Assembly (NCBI GenBank): GCA_030596365.1
Contig: JAUVKG010000103.1
Coordinates: 1-8,294, forward strand
Direction of reading: 5' to 3'
DNA: 8,294 nt
DNA from: Chlamydiota bacterium
GTDB lineage: Bacteria; Auribacterota; UBA3054; B51-G9
In this document: positions 1 to 5,576 of the stretch, piece by piece
Layout: the number at the start of each line of letters is the position of its first letter
Position numbering within the stretch: position 1 is the stretch's first letter
The notes under the pieces: generated by a model
What the model saw: only the letters and a program-made list of their open reading frames with translations
Told to the model about the DNA's origin: nothing
Database searches by the model: none
Made by a program: the position numbers and the translations under genes

Positions 1-1
1 G

Positions 2-3000
2 CGCCGCGCTACTATTTATTCTGTCGATAAACCGGGTTCACCGACTCTGCCAAACAAAACGCCTTCGGATATAAACAGCATTACAACAAGAGAATGCAGA
101 AAGCTTCTTATAAAAGCTAACGCAATCTCCCCTTTCGAACCGAACTCATCAAAACAGATGCAGCTTGCGGCAAATATTATTGATTATCGCGATGAAAACC
201 ATGTTCTCTCAACTCTCGGCTCAACTTACGGTGTCGAAGCAATTTGCTTTAATGAAATTCTTGCTAACGACGAGTCAACAACGTTAGATCTTGTGTATGC
301 CAAACTTGGAACGTGGTGGGTGCCGTCCGGTTTTTGGAAAGAAAATTTCGGTATGGTGGATGATAAATGTCCTATTTACTGCGTTGACACAATGTATGGC
401 TGTATTCCCGATTCGCCTTCTATGCTCTCAAAACGTTTTCAAGCTCTTGATCCGAGGCGTATGTGGAGAATTAGAAAGACTTCCACGAAAACAAGTGGAA
501 AATTGTTAATGAAAGGTAATAGGGTAACTATAGATTTCCCAAGAACAATCGGCAAGGATGGTGATAAAAATAAAATCGAAGGTATTCCATATATGACGGG
601 CGGACTTTCAAAAATTCCGCAAAGTATTCCGCCTGCCAACAAAAACTATCTTGCGTGGCCGAACAGTAGTTCTCCAACAGATGTTGCTTTTCCCAGCAGC
701 GCTAAATTTAAAACTTATTGCAATGAGATGTTAGATGTCCTTCGTAAAATCAGAATGAAAGATGGAGCTAAAGAACGTCCCGATCTGCCAAAAAATTATT
801 TTAGAGATTCTCTTGCTATGGTTTACAGATGGCAGACCGATGGCAGTAAAAGTGAATATAATAAAGCAGTTGGTGTCTTTAAAATTCTCAGTGGTGATGA
901 AAATTCAATAACTTTTGAAAACAAAAATGCTTATAGTAAAAATTCTCAATATGACTTCGAAAAGATGTTGAATTCTATTCAAATGTCTAACGGATATTAT
1001 GATTTAAGCGTTTCAATTAATTCCTGGGCAAATAGCAGAAGCCTCGCCTGGGTGCCAAATGCAAATCAAACTTATCTCTTACGGTCCCGCCGCCCTATTG
1101 CAGGCAGATATTTTAAAGTTATTTTTGGCCGATTGCCTAAAACTGCTGACAATGCCGGGGAAGGCGGCTTAAAAGGCTATTCGGATTTGCTTGGTGTTTC
1201 ACAGGAAATAGGCGGGGAATTTGCCAGAGATAAAAATTTCGAAAAAAGAATGTGGGTATGTAATGACGGTAAACCTATGAAAACCAAATCCGGTGGATGG
1301 CTGGATGTTCTTGTAACATCATCTCCGGAAACTTCACGTGAACAATCTAAAGGACAAATGCTTGCTTATATCCGTTTGCTCGCACCCGAAGTTGCGGAAA
1401 TGTATAATGCTTCTGCTACCCCGGTTTCACTTGCAAACTGGAGAGTAATTTGTAACACAGGTACTCTGGCAACTCAAATCGGTAGAATTCGGAATACTGC
1501 TTATTATGATCAAAAACTACGCCGGCGTGTCATTGATAGCAATCCGGTAGTCCAGCCGGGTGGTCATTTTTATCTTGTTAATGATACTCAACTTTTTGAT
1601 GACTGGTATGGCAATGAGGATGAAGAATGGGGATCAAAAGCTGATGAACAGGTCCCTGTATTTCAAATGGATGAGCAAAACTGGGGAATTACTTATGATA
1701 TAGATGATGTTAAACTAATTCCCGGTGAAGGTTACTCAATTACTCTTACGGATTTTAGTTTCGATACCAAAGAAGTCTTCAGAAACGAAACCGTTAAATT
1801 TATCGATAAAAAAAATGAAAAAGACTCCTACGGTTGGAATAATGTTATCGTTCCGGTTAAAAATTCGACAAAACAAGCTAAAAATGAATTCTTCGTCTGG
1901 GCTTTTGGCGATATGAATAAATTGAAAAAATCTCAGGTTATGATCCTCGGTCTACCGGCTTCAGGCGGTATGGTTTCCCTTACTCTTAAAAATGAATATG
2001 ACCAGGTCTGCGCCAGAACTGTTGATTATGGCAAGTTAAAACCGGACGAACTGGGTTTAAGCACAGAAAAAATCGACCCTACTAAAAATACCTGGATCAA
2101 AAGACAAAATCCTTCAATCGGCGGCACGGAAAATGAAGCCTTAAATAAAGCTATGCAGTCACATCGCAGTGATAAATTCTTTATTAAAAACGGTCCTTAT
2201 TGCAGTATCGCTGAACTAGGCCGCGTTACAACAGGTGGAGATTTTCAGAGAGTTGCCGGTAGCGGTGATATTTCTAAAGGCCTTAACGCTCTCAGCGGAT
2301 TGGCAAGCGTTATGGTTTCTTCTTTTATCCGCCTGGAATCATGCCTCGGTGATGTAACGCGTGTAGGTTGGAAACAAGCTTATGATGAAGTTGATTCTTC
2401 AACCCTTCGCTCAATTACTTGTAAGAACGGTGGTTGGTCGGAAAATAAATGGGCGGGACACACGCTCAGATTTCTCACAGGTCCGCTTAGAGGAGAAAAA
2501 TTCCCAATTGTCGGTAATTCTAAAAAAACTATCACTCTCGGCGAAAGAGATGCGAAATATGTTCCACGTTCTTCACCAAACAGAAAAGCGCTGAAACCAA
2601 ATAAAGAAAATAAATTCTCAATTGGGCCCGGTTATTCAACTCCAATGTGCTACACAAGAAAAAGCGGTGATTCCGCTGTATGGACATGGAAAAACGCCAT
2701 TCCTTACAGCGGAACTTATCATTTTTATATCCATGGATTAAACGATGCAATTGACACTACGGAATTTCTAGAAGAAAATAATAACGCGTCTATTGATATT
2801 GAACTCTGGAACTATGAGACAAAAGAATTTGACACTCTTAAACAAAAAGCTAAATACGGAAAACAAGACTCTATTAACGCCGGTAAAATTAAACCCGAAA
2901 ATATTTCTGGCGACGGAAGCGTTAAAATGAAACTGACCGCTCATAATGTCGCAGAAAGAAATACCGATGATAAATCAGGGCAGGCTTTGGTCGGTAGCGG

Positions 3001-3448
3001 CGGTAAACAAACAGGTGTCGCCTGGTTTAATTATGCTATGATAACTCCTGTTCCGGTGCCCGGTCGTGTTAATATCAACACTGCTCCACCGCGTCTGCTG
3101 GCAAGTTTACCCGGAATAAACAACAAGATTGCGGAAAATATTTTTGATGGAATGGACTGGAACAGCAAAAAAACTTTAAAACCTTATCAAAAACTTGGAG
3201 ATGTACTAAAAGTTAAAGGAATGACTCCGGATATATTTGAAAAATGCGCGAATATTCTCGCACTTGATTCCAGCGCTTTTACAGTAGAAATAGAAGCTCA
3301 GGTGTTAAAATCAAATATAACTTCCGAAAAACAATACCCGGCCGACAATATTCTCGCGACAAGAAAAAAACGCTTCGTTATAGATGTTACAAAAGAAGTA
3401 GGGGATTATGTCAAAATAAGAGACGTTGAAAGATATCCAAGCAGATAA
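2..3448 (+). CDS. Large GspK-like pseudopilin/secretion protein with lamin-tail-like segments, 5' end outside window
   Basis: The frame is open from the left edge, so the start lies outside; the ATG at 158 is internal, because 52 codons before it are open and the sequence there (AANIIDYRDEN after it) reads as mid-protein. Numbering from that Met, 1096 residues are visible. Residues about 421-540 and 575-665 look like lamin-tail-domain pieces: SLANWRV, then QPGGHFYLVND, and later GLSTEKIDP with a GGTENEALN ending. SIAELGRV follows at 684-691. Residues 968-998 (PGRVNINTAPPRLLASLPG and onward) match the helix-hairpin-helix style of GspK and ComEA. GspK is the minor pseudopilin at the tip of the type II secretion pseudopilus, but it is usually about 300-350 residues, so this protein is several times larger. 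Similar giant proteins occur near pseudopilin cassettes in Verrucomicrobia, to my recollection. The N-terminal pilin signal is not visible. The stop is TAA at 3446-3448. The family call is moderate; the function is inferred. Confidence 0.6.
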   Translation, partial: RRATIYSVDKPGSPTLPNKTPSDINSITTRECRKLLIKANAISPFEPNSSKQMQLAANIIDYRDENHVLSTLGSTYGVEAICFNEILANDESTTLDLVYAKLGTWWVPSGFWKENFGMVDDKCPIYCVDTMYGCIPDSPSMLSKRFQALDPRRMWRIRKTSTKTSGKLLMKGNRVTIDFPRTIGKDGDKNKIEGIPYMTGGLSKIPQSIPPANKNYLAWPNSSSPTDVAFPSSAKFKTYCNEMLDVLRKIRMKDGAKERPDLPKNYFRDSLAMVYRWQTDGSKSEYNKAVGVFKILSGDENSITFENKNAYSKNSQYDFEKMLNSIQMSNGYYDLSVSINSWANSRSLAWVPNANQTYLLRSRRPIAGRYFKVIFGRLPKTADNAGEGGLKGYSDLLGVSQEIGGEFARDKNFEKRMWVCNDGKPMKTKSGGWLDVLVTSSPETSREQSKGQMLAYIRLLAPEVAEMYNASATPVSLANWRVICNTGTLATQIGRIRNTAYYDQKLRRRVIDSNPVVQPGGHFYLVNDTQLFDDWYGNEDEEWGSKADEQVPVFQMDEQNWGITYDIDDVKLIPGEGYSITLTDFSFDTKEVFRNETVKFIDKKNEKDSYGWNNVIVPVKNSTKQAKNEFFVWAFGDMNKLKKSQVMILGLPASGGMVSLTLKNEYDQVCARTVDYGKLKPDELGLSTEKIDPTKNTWIKRQNPSIGGTENEALNKAMQSHRSDKFFIKNGPYCSIAELGRVTTGGDFQRVAGSGDISKGLNALSGLASVMVSSFIRLESCLGDVTRVGWKQAYDEVDSSTLRSITCKNGGWSENKWAGHTLRFLTGPLRGEKFPIVGNSKKTITLGERDAKYVPRSSPNRKALKPNKENKFSIGPGYSTPMCYTRKSGDSAVWTWKNAIPYSGTYHFYIHGLNDAIDTTEFLEENNNASIDIELWNYETKEFDTLKQKAKYGKQDSINAGKIKPENISGDGSVKMKLTAHNVAERNTDDKSGQALVGSGGKQTGVAWFNYAMITPVPVPGRVNINTAPPRLLASLPGINNKIAENIFDGMDWNSKKTLKPYQKLGDVLKVKGMTPDIFEKCANILALDSSAFTVEIEAQVLKSNITSEKQYPADNILATRKKRFVIDVTKEVGDYVKIRDVERYPSR

Positions 3449-3459
3449 GGGGAGTGGAG

Positions 3460-3479
3460 GGACGCTGTCCTCAGCGTCC
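3460..3479. repeat. Hairpin, 8-bp stem, 11 bases after the GspK-like stop
   Basis: GGACGCTG and CAGCGTCC pair perfectly around a TCCT loop. No T-run follows on either strand, so it is not a standard intrinsic terminator. It may protect the 3' end of the mRNA or be a small palindromic repeat. Confidence 0.6.
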
Positions 3480-3483
3480 TAAT

Positions 3484-3545
3484 TGGATTGATGGATTGTT
3501 GGAGTCCACGCTTTAGCGTGCTTTATTGGATTGATGGATTGATGG
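3484..3545 (+). repeat. TGGATTGA octamer repeats in two blocks
   Basis: Octamers starting at 3484 and 3492 (TGGATTGA, TGGATTGT) recur at 3527 and 3535 (TGGATTGA twice). This makes a 17-base direct repeat, 3482-3498 against 3525-3541. A hairpin with CACGC and GCGTG arms (3507-3520) lies between the blocks. Further octamers of the same kind follow at 3572 (TGGAATAA). Confidence 0.7.
3507..3520. repeat. Short GC-rich hairpin between octamer blocks
   Basis: CACGCT at 3507-3512 is the reverse complement of AGCGTG at 3515-3520; in practice this is a 5-bp stem with a TTTA loop. It resembles the neighbouring ACGC/GCGT hairpins at 3460-3479 and 3546-3562. Confidence 0.5.
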
Positions 3546-3562
3546 CCACGCGAAACGCGTGG
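3546..3562. repeat. GC-rich hairpin, 7-bp stem
   Basis: CCACGCG (3546-3552) and CGCGTGG (3556-3562) pair perfectly around an AAA loop. It directly follows a TGG that reads as the start of another octamer, so the hairpin looks as if inserted into the octamer array. No T-run adjoins it. Confidence 0.6.
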
Positions 3563-3582
3563 TAAAATTAATGGAATAATGG

Positions 3583-3610
3583 AAAATCCAAAATCACAAA
3601 TCCAAAATGG
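3583..3610 (+). repeat. AAAATCC-type heptamer repeat, four units
   Basis: The units are AAAATCC, AAAATCA, CAAATCC and AAAATGG, in phase. The same heptamer class appears inside the GH5 coding sequence at 4889-4923 and resembles the short tandemly repeated heptamers known from cyanobacteria and other bacteria. Confidence 0.65.
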
Positions 3611-3631
3611 AGTATTGGAGTAATGGAGTAA
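3608..3631 (+). repeat. TGGAGTAA octamer repeat, three units
   Basis: TGGAGTAT, TGGAGTAA and TGGAGTAA follow each other without gaps. The array shares the TGGA start with the octamers at 3484-3545 and runs straight into the palindrome at 3630. Confidence 0.7.
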
Positions 3632-3666
3632 ATTCATTCCGATAGAAAATACATCGGGATGAATTT
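3630..3666 (+). terminator. AAATT-ended palindrome, possible terminator of the GspK-like gene
   Basis: AAATTCATTCCGAT (3630-3643) pairs with ATCGGGATGAATTT (3653-3666) over 14 bp with one G-U pair and a 9-base loop. On the plus strand the stem runs into TTTTT at 3664-3668, which suits an intrinsic terminator, but it lies about 180 bases after the stop. It is also a member of the palindrome family seen at 5052-5088 and 5097-5135. Confidence 0.4.
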
Positions 3667-3677
3667 TTATTAATATG

Positions 3678-3702
3678 AAATTCAAATCTCTGATTTGAAT
3701 TT
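3678..3702. repeat. Perfect 11-bp palindrome with TCT loop
   Basis: AAATTCAAATC at 3678-3688 is the exact reverse complement of GATTTGAATTT at 3692-3702. It has the same AAATT/AATTT ends as the three TTCCGA-containing palindromes but lacks that core. Confidence 0.65.
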
Positions 3703-3750
3703 ACTCCCCTTACTGACACCCCGCCTCCGGCTGGGCAAGCCTGACATTTA

Positions 3751-3767
3751 TCCCGCCACGGGCGGGA
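3751..3767. repeat. GC-rich hairpin after the GH5 gene (minus-strand sense)
   Basis: TCCCGCC (3751-3757) and GGCGGGA (3761-3767) form a perfect 7-bp stem with an ACG loop. It sits about 20 bases beyond the GH5 stop on the minus strand and could stabilise or end that transcript, though no T-run follows it. The GC-rich stretch at 3718-3770 stands out from the AT-rich surroundings. Confidence 0.5.
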
Positions 3768-3774
3768 CCTGATC

Positions 3775-3802
3775 ACGGATTACGGATTACGGATTACGGA
3801 TT
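3775..3802 (-). repeat. ACGGATT heptamer, four perfect copies, overlapping the GH5 stop
   Basis: Four identical units run from 3775 to 3802. Read on the minus strand they supply the last codons of the GH5 gene (Arg-Asn-Pro) and its TAA at 3787-3789, so the array replaces whatever 3' end the gene had before. Confidence 0.85.
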
Positions 3803-5028
3803 CTCTCATTCGCTTCTATTACCATTTGAATCATATACGCACGATCGTTTGTGAAAGTGATGTTCCACTCTTTATCTTGTCCGTGCAGATCATAAACCCA
3901 GAAAGCTGATAGGGGAACGTTATTTTTTTCAATTGCGGCAATTATATCTTCATAAACTTTTCGCGTTTTCTTTTTGCCAAGCGAATTTTGCGCGCCGAAT
4001 TCTCCTATAAATAATGGCTTCTTCGCTTTAACTGACCATTCCATTAAAATTCTTGTCAGATCATCAACATTCTTCGCTCCGGATGGAAATTTATCAATCT
4101 TTCCCGGATAAAGACGCGCTGTCAGTGTGTCCATGGGGTCAGGATTATCGCGTAAAAATATCTCGCCGAATTGTTGCGGAGAATCTTCCGTCCAGCTTCT
4201 CTCTTTTGTATTGTGCCACGCGCAAAAACGTGGTTCGCTGTTGCCGGAAATAATTATCCTGTCTTTGTCATATTTACGAACAACTTTTGCAAACTCTTTG
4301 TATGCAGTGAGCAATTGGTCGGAAGTTATCTCATCGCGTTCAGTTCTGTTTGAAGCAGTTCCCAGAACCGTCCAAACGGGTGGGCGCTGTTCAGAAGCAT
4401 TCGGCAAATCAACACCAAGGCTGCCTTCATTTCCAAATTCCCATCCCCAGATAGCGGGAGAGTTTTTGTAGCGGGTTACAACATCAGTTGTAAATTCTCT
4501 GATTAATTTTATAGTTTTGCTGTTTGTATTACCAAACTGGTCCATCGGTTCTCCAACGAGATCGGCTACGGTTGGCATGTGGAAGAAAAGAGAAGGAATT
4601 AAGCCAATATTATATTTTTCAGCAGTTTTGACAACATCATCCAATTGTTTAAAAAACTCTTTTTTATCACTCATATAAAGTTTCCATTCAGTCGGCCAGT
4701 AGCCGTTGCAATTAAATCTTACAAAAGGAATTTTTGCTTCAGACAGTTTTTTTAATCCTTCGCGATAGGAAGTATCTTTATCGTCTAACAGCCGGCGATA
4801 GAAGAGATTAAAGTAATTAGCGCCGATAGCGTGATAAGGTTTCCCTTTTCGCGTCAGAATACCGTTTTCGACATAAAGACCCAGTTCGGAATTTTTGATT
4901 TTCGATTTTTGATTTTTGATTTGAGGTACTGAAGAATCATTGACAGTATCTTTATCAGCAGAATTATTGTTTCCCTGTCCGCAAGATAGAGTTAGTAGTG
5001 AAATAAAGATCAGTATAAAATTTTTCAT
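3787..5028 (-). CDS. GH5-type glycoside hydrolase, lipoprotein
   Basis: The protein has 413 residues. A short lysine start and hydrophobic stretch end in the lipobox LTLSC, with lipidated Cys16 followed by Gly and an Asn-rich spacer, so it should be exported and anchored in a membrane. Residues about 50-400 form a clan GH-A (TIM barrel) catalytic domain: IGANYF at 68-73, VRFNCNGYWP at 103-112, WGWEFGNEG at 194-202 with acid/base Glu201 after Asn200, and FIGEFGA at 340-346 with nucleophile Glu343. Trp377 in AFWVYD fits the barrel's last strand. Family members hydrolyse beta-glucans or beta-mannans; the substrate here cannot be told. The ATG at 5026-5028 is chosen because it begins the signal peptide; no Shine-Dalgarno is visible, only an A-rich leader. 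Residues 36-47 come from a heptamer repeat and the last three from another. It lies 86 bases after the PEP-CTERM gene, same strand. Clan GH-A is sure; family 5 is likely. Confidence 0.85.
   Translation of the reverse strand: MKNFILIFISLLTLSCGQGNNNSADKDTVNDSSVPQIKNQKSKIKNSELGLYVENGILTRKGKPYHAIGANYFNLFYRRLLDDKDTSYREGLKKLSEAKIPFVRFNCNGYWPTEWKLYMSDKKEFFKQLDDVVKTAEKYNIGLIPSLFFHMPTVADLVGEPMDQFGNTNSKTIKLIREFTTDVVTRYKNSPAIWGWEFGNEGSLGVDLPNASEQRPPVWTVLGTASNRTERDEITSDQLLTAYKEFAKVVRKYDKDRIIISGNSEPRFCAWHNTKERSWTEDSPQQFGEIFLRDNPDPMDTLTARLYPGKIDKFPSGAKNVDDLTRILMEWSVKAKKPLFIGEFGAQNSLGKKKTRKVYEDIIAAIEKNNVPLSAFWVYDLHGQDKEWNITFTNDRAYMIQMVIEANERIRNP
4889..4923 (-). repeat. AAAATCA heptamer repeat inside the GH5 gene
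   Basis: Five in-phase heptamers (plus-strand reading TGATTTT, with small changes) encode residues 36-47, a Lys/Asn/Gln/Ser linker between the lipobox and the catalytic domain. Seven-base units are read in all three frames, giving a seven-residue protein period. Confidence 0.75.
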
Positions 5029-5051
5029 AACTGTTTTTGTTTAGAAGGAGA

Positions 5052-5088
5052 AAATTAGTTCCGATAGTGAATATATCGGAACTAATTT
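5052..5088. repeat. AAATT-ended palindrome with TTCCGA core, 24 bases before the GH5 start
   Basis: AAATTAGTTCCGAT (5052-5065) and ATCGGAACTAATTT (5075-5088) are exact reverse complements with a 9-base loop. On the minus strand the stem is followed by a pyrimidine-rich TCTCCTTCT, so weak termination of the upstream gene or a leader hairpin for the GH5 gene are both possible. Confidence 0.75.
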
Positions 5089-5096
5089 AAAATTTT

Positions 5097-5135
5097 AAAT
5101 TTATTCCGAGAGCGTTAGCATCTCGGAATTAATTT
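5097..5135. repeat. AAATT-ended palindrome carrying a stop codon in its loop
   Basis: The 15-base arms 5097-5111 and 5121-5135 pair with one mismatch around the loop GCGTTAGCA. On the minus strand the right arm encodes Lys-Leu-Ile-Pro-Arg, the loop gives Cys and the TAA stop (5115-5117) of the PEP-CTERM protein. Confidence 0.75.
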
Positions 5136-5573
5136 TCTCCAATAGATAACAAATAATAAATTATAAATGATAAATAGAAACGGTTCAGGTATCCCATCCC
5201 CATATAATGTAACTTCAGCTGTTCCGCCATTGCCGGTTAGTGTAATGACATTCGTGTATGCCCTTTCTTCTATCGGTGAGAAAGTTACGGAAATAGTGTC
5301 GTTCGTTCCGGGAACAGCATAATAATTATTTGTTGCCAGACTGAATGGTTCTTCAATTCCGCTGATAATTCCGTCAACGATTCCTCCTCCGATATTAGCA
5401 ATTTCCAGCGGCAAAGTTTTGAGAGCGGTTTCACCAAAGGCAATCATATTATCAACATAAATATCAGGATTTTGTGTTCCTGTTTCCAAGTTTGCGAAAC
5501 CACAGATGAAGAACCTTAAATAATCAATTTCCGGTGTTGCCGCAACTGTTAATTTTCCGATTTCCTCTGCTAT
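5115..5573 (-). CDS. C-terminal part of the interrupted surface protein: choice-of-anchor-D-like domain and PEP-CTERM tail
   Basis: This is the same frame as the gene at 5574-8294, separated only by one TAG. It gives 152 residues. The first 28 or so finish the module that the TAG splits (ending RFFICGFAN). Next comes a choice-of-anchor-D/HYDIN-like beta domain, recognised by LEIANIGGG, EEPFSLA and VTFSPIEERAYTNVITLTG. The end is a PEP-CTERM signal: PEP at 5181-5189, a hydrophobic stretch of about 14 residues (5139-5180), then Arg-Lys. In the known system such tails are recognised by an exosortase that processes and delivers the protein to the surface. A TTG at 5487-5489 could be called as a start, but nothing like a ribosome binding site precedes it and it would begin mid-domain. 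So this is either the severed end of a pseudogene or is made by reading through the TAG. Confidence 0.7.
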   Translation of the reverse strand: MAEEIGKLTVAATPEIDYLRFFICGFANLETGTQNPDIYVDNMIAFGETALKTLPLEIANIGGGIVDGIISGIEEPFSLATNNYYAVPGTNDTISVTFSPIEERAYTNVITLTGNGGTAEVTLYGDGIPEPFLFIIYNLLFVIYWRKLIPRC

Positions 5574-5576
5574 CTA
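5574..5576 (-). other. In-frame amber codon (TAG) splitting a surface-protein module
   Basis: The codon follows Met-Ile-Ile-Gln-Tyr-Asp. Upstream and downstream reading continue in the same frame, with 51 sense codons between it and no other stop before the TAA at 5115. Comparison with the protein's own first copy of the module (residues 274-321) puts the TAG at or next to a Tyr position, one base change from TAT or TAC. Confidence 0.85.

Larger units (their letters stand above)
3446..3712. repeat. Repeat mosaic bounded by a 10-bp inverted repeat
   Basis: TAAGGGGAGT at 3446-3455 is the exact reverse complement of ACTCCCCTTA at 3703-3712. The left copy includes the stop codon of the upstream gene. 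Between them are octamer repeats, heptamer repeats and five hairpins, and I see no gene. I find no clear target-site duplication outside the ends, so calling it a mobile unit is only a suggestion. Short ORFs here are products of the repeats. Confidence 0.4.
5047..5140. repeat. Composite palindrome formed by two related hairpins
   Basis: The outer arms GGAGAAAATTAGTTCCGA (5047-5064) and TCGGAATTAATTTTCTCC (5123-5140) pair over 18 bp with one G-U. The two inner hairpins (5052-5088 and 5097-5135) use the same arms, so the region can form either two short hairpins or one long one. It fills the gap between the PEP-CTERM gene and the GH5 start. Confidence 0.6.

Noticed and set aside
158..160. ATG as the true start of the GspK-like gene
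   Set aside because: The frame is open for 52 more codons to the edge and no pilin leader or signal peptide follows the ATG.
3484..3631. CRISPR array
   Set aside because: Repeat units are 7-8 bases, directly adjacent, with no regular spacers and no cas genes nearby.
3479..3776. Two short minus-strand open frames in the gap between convergent genes
   Set aside because: Both are translations of octamer repeats and hairpins, with no start signal.
4127..4471. A 114-residue open frame on the plus strand
   Set aside because: It is antisense to the catalytic core of the GH5 gene, has no start signal and no recognisable domain.
5487..5489. TTG as the start of a separate 124-residue PEP-CTERM gene
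   Set aside because: No ribosome binding site precedes it, there is no signal peptide, and the frame upstream continues with matching domain sequence back to the TAG.
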